Below are positions 52,596-61,466 of a stretch of 64,000 nucleotides of DNA, in pieces (the stretch's first letter is position 1; every line of letters begins with the position of its first letter). The notes under the pieces were generated by a model. It did not search any database, was not told where the DNA came from, and was given only the letters and a program-made list of their open reading frames with translations. Position numbers and translations under genes: made by a program. This DNA comes from Cerasicoccus sp. TK19100 (GTDB taxonomy: Bacteria; Verrucomicrobiota; Verrucomicrobiia; Opitutales; Cerasicoccaceae): the NCBI RefSeq assembly GCF_027257155.1, contig NZ_JAPWDU010000004.1:124001-188000 (forward strand), in the 5' to 3' direction.

Positions 52596-53915
52596 ATGAA
52601 GGAACAGCGGTCCATTCCGAAACATAAGCTTACCCGCGCCGCTTCGCTCGTAAAAACCGGGGCTAAAATCGGCGGGAACTACGCCAAGTATTACGGCAAG
52701 AAACTAGCCACTGGCGAGGACGACCGCGCGGCGTTGCATGAGGCCAACGCTGAGGAAACCTACAGCGCCTTCAGTAAGCTCAAGGGTGGCCCGCTCAAGG
52801 TCGCCCAAATGCTGAGCATTGATCAAAACATCCTGCCCACGGCCTACCAACAGCAGTTCGCCCAGGCCCAGTATTCGGCACCGCCCCTCTCCTACCCGCT
52901 CGTTGTGCGGACCTTTAAACAGGAGTTTGGCCAGGGGCCCAACGACATTTTTGACACGTTTACGAAGTCCGCCGTCAACGCCGCCTCTATTGGGCAAGTC
53001 CATCGCGCGACCATTGGCGACGAAACCTTTGCCGTAAAGATACAGTATCCCGGCGTCGCCCAGAGCCTGCAGTCCGACCTACGGCTGGTGAAGCCCATCG
53101 CCATGCGGATGATCGGCCTGACCGCGAAGGAGATCGACTACTACTTTGTCGAAGTCGAGGAACGCTTGCTCGAAGAAACCGATTACAACCTCGAGCTCAA
53201 GCGCTCACAGGAGTTAACCGCCAAGTCCGCCCATTTGCCCGAGGTCAAGTTCCCCAAATACTACCCGGATTTCTCCAGCAAACGCATCCTCACCATGGAG
53301 TGGATTGACGGTATGCCGCTGGATAAATTCATCGCGACCAACCCCGATCAGGAAACGCGCGACCGCATTGGCCAAGCCATGTGGGACTTCTATCATTTCC
53401 AGGTGCATGAGCTGCGCGAGTTCCATGCCGACCCCCACCCGGGCAACTTTCTCATCAGCCAAAACAACGAGCTTTACGTGCTCGATTTCGGCTGCGTCAA
53501 GAAGCTGGAAGATGATTTCTACCGCGAATATTTCCAACTGCTCGACATGAACCGCGTCCTCGACAACGCACACTTCGAGGCGATGCTTGAAGCGCTGGGC
53601 CTGATCCAAAGTAACGACAACGCCGAGGACCGCGTGAAACTGCGCGAGCTCTACCGGGAGTCGATCGAGCTGCTCTCCCGCCCCTTCCAGCAAGGCACAT
53701 TCGACTTTGGCGACGAAACCTACGTGCGGGAAATTTACGACTTTAGCGAGCGCACCCAGAAGGATCCAGAAATCAAGCGCCTGAATACGGCGCGCGGGTC
53801 ACGCCATGCGATTTACCTGAATCGCGCCTACTACGGGCTCTATAACCTGCTGGCGCAGTTGCGCTCACGCATTCGCGCAGAAATTCCCGGTGAGTTGACC
53901 GCAGTCAAAGCCTAA
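52596..53915 (+). CDS. ABC1/UbiB-family atypical kinase
   Basis: 439 residues. 'LKGGPLKVAQMLS' corresponds to the KxGQ motif with Ala for Gly (K68-V-A70-Q71); 'NAASIGQVHRA' stands for the A/S-rich loop; 'FAVKIQYPG' has the catalytic lysine, 'EETDYNLEL' the ExD motif, 'FHADPHPGNF' the catalytic loop and 'LDFGCVK' the metal-binding DFG. Family members are ATPases or kinases tied to ubiquinone or isoprenoid lipids. Soluble, without a C-terminal TM pair. A polyprenyl synthase is the next gene, convergent. Confidence 0.88.
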   Translation: MKEQRSIPKHKLTRAASLVKTGAKIGGNYAKYYGKKLATGEDDRAALHEANAEETYSAFSKLKGGPLKVAQMLSIDQNILPTAYQQQFAQAQYSAPPLSYPLVVRTFKQEFGQGPNDIFDTFTKSAVNAASIGQVHRATIGDETFAVKIQYPGVAQSLQSDLRLVKPIAMRMIGLTAKEIDYYFVEVEERLLEETDYNLELKRSQELTAKSAHLPEVKFPKYYPDFSSKRILTMEWIDGMPLDKFIATNPDQETRDRIGQAMWDFYHFQVHELREFHADPHPGNFLISQNNELYVLDFGCVKKLEDDFYREYFQLLDMNRVLDNAHFEAMLEALGLIQSNDNAEDRVKLRELYRESIELLSRPFQQGTFDFGDETYVREIYDFSERTQKDPEIKRLNTARGSRHAIYLNRAYYGLYNLLAQLRSRIRAEIPGELTAVKA

Positions 53916-54019
53916 AGCATTTTCTTCGCTGGCCGCGCTGGCTAGCGGTTGTTCAGTGTGGGGGCTCAAGAGGCGGTAGTTATCCTCCTTAATATCCTGC
54001 GCCAGGCATCGATGCCGCC

Positions 54020-55120
54020 CTACGCGACACCCTTATCCGAGGACGACTCGGAGTGCTGGCGATTGCACTGGATGAACTCAACCACCTGCTCCAGAAACGC
54101 GATTTCACGCGGCTGCAGCGAGGACTCACGCAAGGCATGGCGCGATTCGCTAAAGTGGCTGCGGACCTCGCCACGCAAGGTCTGAATCACCCCGGATTTG
54201 GCGAACAACTGAGCCAAGTCTTGTAAGGCCGAGGGCTGCTCGGATTGCTCAAGAGCTTTGGCCAGGCGCTTTTGATCCGCCGGAGTAAGTGCATCATGCA
54301 GGCGCTTGAGCACCAGGGTTTTGACGCCACAGTGAAAGTCATAAGCCAGGTCGGGTGCCGCGTCGGGCAGCAGCTCGACCTCGTGTAAGTCGTTCTCGAT
54401 CTGAAAGGCCAGGCCAAGCGGCTTGGCAAATTGGCAAAGTGATTTGCGGGCCTCATCGTCCGCGCCAGCCAACATCGCGCCCAGCACGAGCGGGCACTCA
54501 ATGGTATAGCGCGTGGTTTTTAAATGATAGGTCTGGCGGATTTCACTTTCGCAAACCTCACTCAAAGGCAGGTCCAAATGTGCGATTTCGGCCGCCTGCC
54601 CCATCCCGGTTTCCTGCGCAATACGGAGGAAGTAGCGCATCGCCACCATCGACTGCGCGCGTGGCAGCTCGGGGTCGATGAAGCACTCCATCGCAAAGCC
54701 AAATAAGATGTCCCCCAAGACCAGCGCCAGGCTTTGCGCATTGCGCTCGGTGTTGGTGACGTCATTAGCCAACGCACGATGCAGGGTCGGCTTGCCGCGG
54801 CGGGATTCCGAGCAGTCAATCAAGTCATCGTGGATCAGCGCAAACGCGTGAAAAAGCTCCAATGCGCCAGCCACCCTCAACGCCGCTCTCGGCGGTGGTG
54901 CATCACGCTGATCAAACAGGCTATAACTTAATAAAAATAGCAGCGGACGCAGGCGTTTACCTGGTCGTCGTAAAAAGGATTTTAGGCTGCGCCAAGCCGG
55001 CTCAAGCGAATGATGCTGCGCCAAGTGATCCTCCAACTCCTTGAGTTCCATAGTGATGCAGGCATGGAGATCTTCTTCCAGGACCAGCAACATTTCGAGG
55101 GGATCAGGTGGTTTACTCAT
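54020..55120 (-). CDS. Polyprenyl synthase-family protein
   Basis: 366 residues from the ATG at 55120 (MSKPPDPLEMLLVLEE). The first Asp-rich motif is intact ('LIHDDLIDCSESRRGKPT'). The second is degenerate: 'FQIENDLHEVE' where QxxDDxxD is expected. 'RPGKRLRPLLFLLSY' carries the usual Arg/Lys for pyrophosphate. Normally such enzymes add isopentenyl units to make quinone or carrier-lipid tails; the altered second motif may change or weaken activity. Monocistronic. Confidence 0.82.
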   Translation of the reverse strand: MSKPPDPLEMLLVLEEDLHACITMELKELEDHLAQHHSLEPAWRSLKSFLRRPGKRLRPLLFLLSYSLFDQRDAPPPRAALRVAGALELFHAFALIHDDLIDCSESRRGKPTLHRALANDVTNTERNAQSLALVLGDILFGFAMECFIDPELPRAQSMVAMRYFLRIAQETGMGQAAEIAHLDLPLSEVCESEIRQTYHLKTTRYTIECPLVLGAMLAGADDEARKSLCQFAKPLGLAFQIENDLHEVELLPDAAPDLAYDFHCGVKTLVLKRLHDALTPADQKRLAKALEQSEQPSALQDLAQLFAKSGVIQTLRGEVRSHFSESRHALRESSLQPREIAFLEQVVEFIQCNRQHSESSSDKGVA

Positions 55121-55304
55121 AGAGTTCGTTGGCCATTGATAAGCGTTGGCTCCGCGCAGCATTAGACGAAGATGACGGTTTTGAGCAGTATTTCAAGCGA
55201 CAAGCGCGTTTTGTGCCATTATCATTACGCCAATGCAGATTGAATCTTGCGCCCAATCAAACGCCGTTCAAATTGAAATCACACTGCTCCAGAGCGATCC
55301 GAAT

Positions 55305-55862
55305 ATGGCGCAACCCAAGAAGAAGTCCGCAAAAGCAAAGCCCAACCTCTATTTGGTCGGCTTTATGGGCACCGGTAAAAGTACCGTGGGCCGGGCTTTG
55401 GCGCGCCGTCTGGGCATGAAGCAGATCGACTCCGACCGTGCAATCGAGGAAGATCAGGGCCGGCCGATCCCCGAGATTTTCGCCAACGAAGGCGAGGCGC
55501 ATTTCCGTCAATTGGAGCACGACTTTATCCATGGCGGGCATCCGGAAACGGGCTGCATCATCTCCTGCGGCGGTGGCCTGGTGACCGCACCCGGCATGAT
55601 TGACGAGTTGAAGCGACGCGGCCTTGTGGCCTGTTTGTTCGCCAGCCCGGAAACCATCCTCCAGCGCACCAAAGGCAATGCCAACCGCCCGCTCCTGAAC
55701 GTGGAAAACCCCCGCCAGCGCATTGCCGAACTACTCTCCGACCGCGAGCCTATCTACCTGCAAGCCGGCGCGTGCTTCTACACCGACGCCCAGCCGATGG
55801 CGGAAATTGTCCGCCACCTTGAGCGTTTTTATCAGCGCGAATCCAAGAAGTTCGGCAAATAA
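55305..55862 (+). CDS. aroK: Shikimate kinase
   Basis: 185 residues from the ATG at 55305; the frame is open from 55233 but the earlier part is not kinase-like. P-loop 'GFMGTGKSTVGRALA', 'QIDSDRAIEEDQGRPI' with the substrate-binding Asp, 'HFRQLE' Arg and 'ISCGGGLV'; lid Arg in 'NRPLL'. Phosphorylates shikimate in the aromatic amino-acid pathway. No other aro gene nearby. Confidence 0.95.
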   Translation: MAQPKKKSAKAKPNLYLVGFMGTGKSTVGRALARRLGMKQIDSDRAIEEDQGRPIPEIFANEGEAHFRQLEHDFIHGGHPETGCIISCGGGLVTAPGMIDELKRRGLVACLFASPETILQRTKGNANRPLLNVENPRQRIAELLSDREPIYLQAGACFYTDAQPMAEIVRHLERFYQRESKKFGK

Positions 55863-55913
55863 ATTACACGTCCTGAAATCGTTGCACTACGGGTAATTTT
55901 TCCTACGCTGCGA

Positions 55914-56375
55914 TTGATGAAAAAACTGCTGATCGTCATTGCTATCCTTGCCCTCATTTTTGTTGGCATCCAATTCGTCCCCGCCAACACGACCAACCCG
56001 CCCGTTACGCATGAAGTCGCCTGGGCCAACCCGCAGACCAAGGAATTCTTCACCAACGCCTGCGCGGACTGCCATAGTAACGAAACCGTTTGGCCATGGT
56101 ATGCCAAGGTCGCGCCGATTTCCTGGTGGATCAGTTATCATGTGGACCACGGTCGCGAACACTTCAACATCTCCGAGCCCAATATGGGCGACTACGACGA
56201 AGCTTACGAAGCCGTCCACGAAGGCTGGATGCCACTCGAAAGCTACACCTGGATGCACCCCAAGGCCCGGCTCACAACTGAGCAGCGCGACGAATTTTCA
56301 GCCGATTTGCAGGCGACGTTTAACGTCGGCGAGGCCGCTAAAGACAAGGAAGCGCACGACGATCACAGCCATTAA
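55914..56375 (+). CDS. Haem-binding-domain membrane protein
   Basis: 153 residues: N-terminal signal anchor (MMKKLLIVIAILALIFVGIQ), then the short haem_bd domain with 'CADCHSNETVWPWYAKVAPI', the family core, and 'SWWISYHVDHGREHFN'. A His/Asp-rich tail (HDDHSH) ends it. One c-type haem is attached at CADCH. Function unknown; periplasmic. The stop overlaps the convergent ClC gene by 4 bases. Confidence 0.9.
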   Translation: MMKKLLIVIAILALIFVGIQFVPANTTNPPVTHEVAWANPQTKEFFTNACADCHSNETVWPWYAKVAPISWWISYHVDHGREHFNISEPNMGDYDEAYEAVHEGWMPLESYTWMHPKARLTTEQRDEFSADLQATFNVGEAAKDKEAHDDHSH

Positions 56376-58180
56376 CGCCCCATCTGCTCGCTGACGGTAT
56401 TTTGCTGGCGGGCGATGTCGTGCAGCGTCAATACGCCGATTAATTTACGCTCGTCTTTCTCGGACACAACCGGGGCCTGCAAGACATCTTCCTTGATCAG
56501 CTTACCCGCTGCGGCGCGGATTGAGGTATCGGGCGTCACGGTGTAAATCGGGCGTTTATCAAGCTTTTCAATCAGCGGGCAGTCCTCACCAGCGGCGACG
56601 AACTCCTCCATCTCATGGTGGCAGATGACGCCCACCAAATGCCCCTCGGCATTGACCACCGGGTAGCCATGGTGCGGCTTGTCGATGAGCTGCAAATTCT
56701 CACTGGAGGTCTTCTCGGCAATGGCGGTAACGGCGTCGTAGGTCATGATGGTGGACACCGGCAAGTTCCGATAATCCTGCGCACCCTGATACGCTGGCAT
56801 CCGCCGCAGATTCAGCCCATCCTGCAAGAGCAGTGAATTATACAGCGGCACGCGCAGTAGCCGGCTGGCCAGGTAATACGAGATCATGTTGCCCGCCATG
56901 AGCGGCAGGATCAGCCCGTAGTTTCGCGTCATTTCAAAGATGATCAGCAGCGAGGTAAACGGGCAGCGCACGATTGACGCAAACAACGCGCCCATGCCCA
57001 AAAGCACGCAGGCACCGACCACCTGATTCGCCTCAGGCAAAGTAAAGATATCGGCCACACCGTTGAGCTTCACCATCAGCACGCCGATAATGCCGCCCAG
57101 CATCCCGCCAAGGAACAGCGTGGGCGAAAACAGACCACCGGAGCCCCCCGTCGCGTAGCAGATGATGACCGCGATAAACTTAAACACGAACAGCATCAGC
57201 ATCACCGTGATGACGAGGTTGTTCTCAAAGGCCTCGGTCAGGCTCTCATAACCAATCGAGAACACGCCACCTTGGCTGTCGCCAAACAAGCCCGTGACAT
57301 ACCAAGCGGTCACGCCGATCAGTCCCATCGCCAAACCACCCGAAGCCGGCCGCAGCCAGGGCGGCATTTTGCTGACGCGCATTTGCCCGCGCGTCCACAG
57401 CAGGCTCTTCACAAAGCCATGGCCGATAAAGCCGCTCAACAGGCCAATGGGAATCGCCACCAGCATCCACCAGTTCGTCTTGTAAACTTCGTTGATATCG
57501 ACCGTGAGCACCGGGTCCTCGCCCAAGATGATGCGCGACACCGCCGCGGCCACGACCACCGCTACCACGATGCCACCCAGCGCCTTCGAGGAGAAGTCAT
57601 CAAGCAACTCCTCGAACACAAAGGTAATCGCCGACAGCGGCGCGTTAAAGGCCGCCGCGATACCCGCGCCCATGCCCACCGGCACCAGCGCCTGGATGCG
57701 CACCTTGGCCAAGCCGAAGGCCTGCCCGAGTTTACTGGCGATCGCCGCGCACATGTGGACCGTCGGCCCCTCGCGGCCAAGCGCGTTGCCCAAACCGACG
57801 TAAAGCGTGCCCAGCACAAAGCGCCAGACGCCGTCGCTCAGCTTGATGATGCCAAAGTCATTGTAAAAAGCGGATTTCGTTTGCGGGATGCCACTACCCA
57901 CCGCGTTGGGCGCGAGCTTCGTTAAAATGATGCCCACCAGCAGACCGCCCAAGGCCGGTGCGAGGCCCAGGATCAGCGGAAACAGCCATTGGTTTTCCTC
58001 GCCCATGACCTCGGCAAAATGCCAAAGCCAGTGGAACAGACCGTGAATCGCCAAGTGAAACGCCACCGCCGCCAGCCCGCAAAGCACACCCGCCACCGTA
58101 CAAAGAATTAAAAAACGCTGCCCGTCGGTAAAACGGGCGCGCATCCAGTCCGGAAGATTAAGAATCCACGGCTTGCTCAT
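56372..58180 (-). CDS. ClC chloride channel/exchanger with CBS pair
   Basis: 602 residues. ClC core with 'GSGIPQTK', the gating-glutamate motif 'GREGPTVHM' and 'GGSGGLFSPTLFLGG'; a C-terminal CBS pair (~470-600: 'VSTIMTYDAVTAIAEKTSSE', 'IRAAAGKLIKEDVLQAPVVS') likely senses adenine nucleotides. Moves chloride or another anion, possibly with proton exchange. Its start overlaps the stop of a second ClC gene by 4 bases. Confidence 0.95.
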   Translation of the reverse strand: MSKPWILNLPDWMRARFTDGQRFLILCTVAGVLCGLAAVAFHLAIHGLFHWLWHFAEVMGEENQWLFPLILGLAPALGGLLVGIILTKLAPNAVGSGIPQTKSAFYNDFGIIKLSDGVWRFVLGTLYVGLGNALGREGPTVHMCAAIASKLGQAFGLAKVRIQALVPVGMGAGIAAAFNAPLSAITFVFEELLDDFSSKALGGIVVAVVVAAAVSRIILGEDPVLTVDINEVYKTNWWMLVAIPIGLLSGFIGHGFVKSLLWTRGQMRVSKMPPWLRPASGGLAMGLIGVTAWYVTGLFGDSQGGVFSIGYESLTEAFENNLVITVMLMLFVFKFIAVIICYATGGSGGLFSPTLFLGGMLGGIIGVLMVKLNGVADIFTLPEANQVVGACVLLGMGALFASIVRCPFTSLLIIFEMTRNYGLILPLMAGNMISYYLASRLLRVPLYNSLLLQDGLNLRRMPAYQGAQDYRNLPVSTIMTYDAVTAIAEKTSSENLQLIDKPHHGYPVVNAEGHLVGVICHHEMEEFVAAGEDCPLIEKLDKRPIYTVTPDTSIRAAAGKLIKEDVLQAPVVSEKDERKLIGVLTLHDIARQQNTVSEQMGR

Positions 58181-59604
58181 AGCGCCGGTTTCTCCGACGT
58201 CTTCGGTTCCTCGGGCGCGCAGGTCGCGTTTTTGAGGAAGTTAAACGCCAGCGCCTCGTAGAGCGCTGTTCGGCAGACCAGCCGGGAAACTTCGTAGGCG
58301 AGCATGGCCGTCATTGCCAGTGGCAGCGCAAACATCGTAACCCCGGTCATTTCGAGCAGAATGATAAACGACGTCATCGGGCTCTGCACCACCCCGGAAA
58401 AATAAGCCACAATGAAGAGCAGTATCACCGACTGCTCCGTCGCTCCCGACCAGGCAAACATCGGAAACAGCGTGTGCCCCATGCCCGCACCTACCGAGAA
58501 GGATGGATCAAATAAACCACCGGGAATCGCCGTCAGCAGCACCAGGAAAGTCGCCAGCGCGCGCCAGAGGAAATAAAACGGGGTAACGTGGTCCTTGGCC
58601 TCGGCCAGGATGTCCTGATGGTGCGGCGTGAGCGTTTCCAGGTATTCCGGGCTACCCTGCAGGAGCAATGCCTGCGCCTGGGCATAGCCACTACCCAGCG
58701 TGCCGCCCTCGGTAAACCAAGCCAGACAAGCGCAGCTAAGGCCAATCAGCCCCGCCGTAATGACGAAGTTTTTCTTCATCGCCCGCCCGACATGCGGCAT
58801 GCAAATCAGCAGTGTGCGCGAAAATAATCCGCCCAGCAAACCGCCAACAATCGCAATCACCGGAACAATCAACCATTGTCCAATGGAATCAAACATCAGT
58901 GGATCGCGGTCGTGGTCGAGATCACCGTAAAAATAGTAATTGCCCATGAATATGGTGCAAACCACACAAGCCAGGATCACCGTGCGCACCAGCGTGCCCA
59001 TGTTGTTTTTATCAAAACGCCGGCCAATCTCCTCCATTGCAAAGACCACGCCCGCGATCGGCGCGTTAAAGGCCGCCGCAATGCCCGCCGCGCCACCGGC
59101 CAGGATCAACCCGCGCTGCACGAGGTGCGCCGGAAAATGCGCGAAGCGATTGCAGCAGCGCATGAAGCACGCCCCAAGCTGCACCGAGGGCCCCTCACGG
59201 CCAATGGATAAATAGGCTAGCAGCCCAAGCGTCGTCAGGATCAGCTTACCGACGGCAATGCGCATGGAGAGCACAGCGTCGCGCGCCACCCCGTCGCGCA
59301 ACTTCAGCGCGGCAATGGTCTGCGGAATACCAGTCCCGTCCGTCCCGCAGAAAAAATTATCGCGCAGGTAGATGATTAAAATCAGGAAGGCCGGCATCAC
59401 CAAAAACGCCAGCCAGGGCTGCTCGTTATTCCAGTCGCGCACGTAGCCGCCGACAAACAGCTCCACCCCACAAAAATACATGGCCCCCAAGCCAGCCGCT
59501 AAGCCGCCCAAGGCGACAACGAGGTAGCCCCACCAGGCCTCTCGCGTAAACAACGCTTTGCGCCAATCTATTGTTTCTTCGTTTTCCGTTTCCCCTGTCG
59601 CCAT
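58177..59604 (-). CDS. ClC chloride channel/exchanger without CBS
   Basis: 475 residues from the ATG at 59604 (MATGETENEETIDWRK). Core motifs are 'GTGIPQTIAAL' (Thr for the usual Ser), 'SIGREGPSVQLGA' and 'IPGGLFDPSFSVGAGMG'. No CBS domain. Translationally coupled to the CBS-bearing ClC gene, so the two may form a heterodimer: ClC proteins are dimers by family knowledge. Confidence 0.94.
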   Translation of the reverse strand: MATGETENEETIDWRKALFTREAWWGYLVVALGGLAAGLGAMYFCGVELFVGGYVRDWNNEQPWLAFLVMPAFLILIIYLRDNFFCGTDGTGIPQTIAALKLRDGVARDAVLSMRIAVGKLILTTLGLLAYLSIGREGPSVQLGACFMRCCNRFAHFPAHLVQRGLILAGGAAGIAAAFNAPIAGVVFAMEEIGRRFDKNNMGTLVRTVILACVVCTIFMGNYYFYGDLDHDRDPLMFDSIGQWLIVPVIAIVGGLLGGLFSRTLLICMPHVGRAMKKNFVITAGLIGLSCACLAWFTEGGTLGSGYAQAQALLLQGSPEYLETLTPHHQDILAEAKDHVTPFYFLWRALATFLVLLTAIPGGLFDPSFSVGAGMGHTLFPMFAWSGATEQSVILLFIVAYFSGVVQSPMTSFIILLEMTGVTMFALPLAMTAMLAYEVSRLVCRTALYEALAFNFLKNATCAPEEPKTSEKPAL

Positions 59605-59810
59605 TTTGCAATTCCCGTTGGAGAATGTGGTAAGAACCGCAATTCCTGTCAAAATCATTCCCGTCTACTTGCATCGCAGTGGTTTACCGCCAAGTTACCT
59701 CGAATGCAGATAAAAGTTATTTTTTCAAAAAAAACACTTGGCAAGTTCGCGCTTAGCCCTACAACAGAGCGTTTTCCTGAACCACACACCGAGTGGTCAA
59801 CATAAGTGAC

Positions 59811-59897
59811 GGTGGGATATGCAAGCGGCCAAAGCACGCAGACTGTAAATCTGTTCCGATAATCGGTTCGGGCGTTCGAATCGCCCTCCCACCACCA
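59811..59897 (+). tRNA. tRNA-Tyr (GTA)
   Basis: Acceptor GGTGGGA pairs with TCCCACC, discriminator A and encoded CCA. Anticodon stem GCAGA/TCTGT with loop CTGTAAA gives GTA. T arm is GGGCG-TTCGAAT-CGCCC. The long variable arm (TCCGATAATCGG) is expected for bacterial tRNA-Tyr. 87 bases including CCA. Confidence 0.95.
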
Positions 59898-59964
59898 CTT
59901 AAGTTTTGTCAAATTTAGCCGATCTTCTGTGAAGTAACCATAAAACATAACCTGGCTAAAAATT

Positions 59965-60153
59965 ATGCCTAGAAAATCGACCAACAGCACCAAGACCAAA
60001 GGCAAAACCGCAACGAAACGCGCACCTGGCAAGACACAGATCTCGATCTCTCTTCCAGCTGACCTCATCGAGCGTATTGACAAGCTCGCCGCTGCGGAAA
60101 ATCGCAATCGATCCAATTTCATTGCGACTGCATTGGATCGGGTCACCGAATAA
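59965..60153 (+). CDS. Small ribbon-helix-helix DNA-binding protein
   Basis: 62 residues. A Lys/Thr-rich N-terminus (~22 residues) precedes an RHH fold: beta strand 'QISISLPADLIERIDKLAAA', then the second helix 'NRSNFIATALDRV'. Typical of CopG-type repressors and antitoxins. No toxin gene is adjacent, so I call it an orphan regulator. It starts 67 bases after tRNA-Tyr, a place where integrated elements often lie. Confidence 0.75.
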   Translation: MPRKSTNSTKTKGKTATKRAPGKTQISISLPADLIERIDKLAAAENRNRSNFIATALDRVTE

Positions 60154-60394
60154 TACATTCATAACTGGCGCCCAGCGTGGTTGTCGCCACGGATTCGCTA
60201 AGAATCCATCACAGTTGCATTCGCAACCGGTCGATAATCATTTCCCCAATAACAAACCCACTCAGCGCCAGCCAAGGAGCAGTTTGAAGGGCGCCGATTT
60301 TTCAAACTGTTTCCAGAGGCTGGCTATTCCCCCCTATCTCGCATCGGCTTTGATGCCCCCAGCCTTCAGGCTACATTTCGGCCCTAGGCCACAC

Positions 60395-60428
60395 ACCCTC
60401 CGCACCAAGCCGTGCGGTTTTTTTTGTG
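60395..60428 (+). terminator. Terminator-like hairpin
   Basis: CCGCAC / GTGCGG over a ~6-base loop followed by T8. It is 240 bases past the RHH gene with no nearer gene on this strand. Confidence 0.7.
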
Positions 60429-60493
60429 CCCAAATACCGGTTTCTCATTGGCGTGAATTGAGTCCTCTCCCAAGCCCAACGGACAATCATTCT

Positions 60494-60615
60494 GAGCGCC
60501 AAGGGCGCGGTCTCATATTAGCCTAGGGTCAGCACAGCACCTAGGGCTGCGCTCCAGTCGCCCTGCGACTTGCGCTGACCCTAGGCTAGTATGTGTTCGC
60601 ACCCTTGGTGCTCAT
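60494..60615. mobile_element. REPIN-like element, same arms as transposase locus
   Basis: Outer arms GAGCGCCAAGGGCGCGGTC (60494) and its imperfect complement ending GGTGCTC (60612) enclose TAGCCTAGGGTCAGC / GCTGACCCTAGGCTA and a full REP copy (60540-60589). The parts match the arms around the Y1 transposase at 35781. Confidence 0.75.
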
Positions 60616-60941
60616 CTTCAAGGGTTTATGGCAATCCGGTTTAAGGGCGATTCACCTTTTGAATGTCCGTTGGCCCAAGGATTATGCCTTTGGGTATAAC
60701 GGACACTCAACTTTCAGCAAATTTGCTCCAACGGGGCTACGAAATCTATAGCCCAGGGTTAGCTTGAGGCCGCAGGACGGCTGAACGCCTAGCCCCACAG
60801 TTCGCCGCATATAGCGCCATTGTGACACATTTACGCGCTTGGTCCATCCCGACACACGACTGAGTCAACTCGACACACTCCAATAAAGCCGGCATATCCA
60901 CTTTTCATTGATTACAAGCAACTTACGAATCCAGAAAGCTC

Positions 60942-60957
60942 TGGCATTCCTCTTGCA
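60942..60957 (+). promoter_or_regulatory. Sigma-54-type promoter of the Hsp20 operon
   Basis: TGGCATTCCTCTTGCA fits the -24/-12 consensus TGGCAc-N5-TTGCw with exact GG-GC spacing. It places transcription start near 60968, about 40 bases before the start codon. Confidence 0.6.
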
Positions 60958-60963
60958 TTAGAA

Positions 60964-60999
60964 TAGGTGCAAAAAACAAACACCTAATCTTTAAGGAGG
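60964..60999 (+). promoter_or_regulatory. 5' leader hairpin and strong ribosome binding site
   Basis: TAGGTG / CACCTA (6 bp, 11-base A-rich loop, 60964-60986) lies just before TTAAGGAGGA, an unusually strong Shine-Dalgarno 9 bases from the ATG. The stem does not cover the Shine-Dalgarno, so it looks protective rather than a thermometer. Confidence 0.5.
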
Positions 61000-61007
61000 A
61001 ACAAAAA

Positions 61008-61427
61008 ATGCATGTAATCAAGTATGACAACTTCTGGAATGATCCGTTTGCTGAAATGGATCGCATCTTCGACCGCACCGTTGGCAACAGCCGCTTTGCC
61101 GGTCTTTTCGATAACGCCAACACCGGGCGTAGCTTCCGCGTCGATGTTTACGACGACAACAACGAAGCCTACCAGGTCGTGGCCGAGCTTCCCGGTGTCG
61201 CCAAGGAAGACGTCGATATCCAGCTCGAAAACGGCGTGCTCACGATCAGCGCCAAGCGCCACATCAAGCAGGATGACAAGGAGCAAACCGCGCAATACCG
61301 CCGTTCCTTGACCATTAATGACGACATCAACGCCGACAAGGTCACCGCAAAGCTCGAAGACGGCATCCTGACCGTTTCCCTGCCCAAGGCCGAAGCCCGC
61401 AAGCCCAAGGCGATCACCGTCAGCTAA
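61008..61427 (+). CDS. Small heat-shock protein (Hsp20)
   Basis: 139 residues. Alpha-crystallin domain from ~42: 'FRVDVYDDNNEAYQVVAELP' and 'GVAKEDVDIQLENGVLTISA', then the conserved 'LEDGILTVSLPK' (A-x-x-x-G-x-L-x-v). The N-terminus 'DPFAEMDRIFDR' is typical. ATP-independent holdase of unfolding proteins. First of three heat-shock genes behind a sigma-54-like promoter. Confidence 0.95.
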   Translation: MHVIKYDNFWNDPFAEMDRIFDRTVGNSRFAGLFDNANTGRSFRVDVYDDNNEAYQVVAELPGVAKEDVDIQLENGVLTISAKRHIKQDDKEQTAQYRRSLTINDDINADKVTAKLEDGILTVSLPKAEARKPKAITVS

Positions 61428-61466
61428 CATCAAGCAACCAACATTCATCCAAAGGAGACCATTATC

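Larger units (their letters stand above)
60154..60941. other. Non-coding stretch before the Hsp20 cluster
   Basis: Holds a terminator-like hairpin (60395-60428), the REPIN-like element (60494-60615), and a GTCCGTT...AACGGAC pair near 60664-60706 related to the 47-bp repeats at 35575. Between ~60715 and 60940 I see nothing identifiable. Confidence 0.6.

Noticed and set aside
59965-60153. Antitoxin of a toxin-antitoxin pair
   Set aside because: The RHH fold fits, but no toxin-sized gene lies on either side; kept as an orphan regulator.
60964-60999. RNA thermometer before hsp20
   Set aside because: The only hairpin (TAGGTG/CACCTA) ends before the Shine-Dalgarno and does not cover it.
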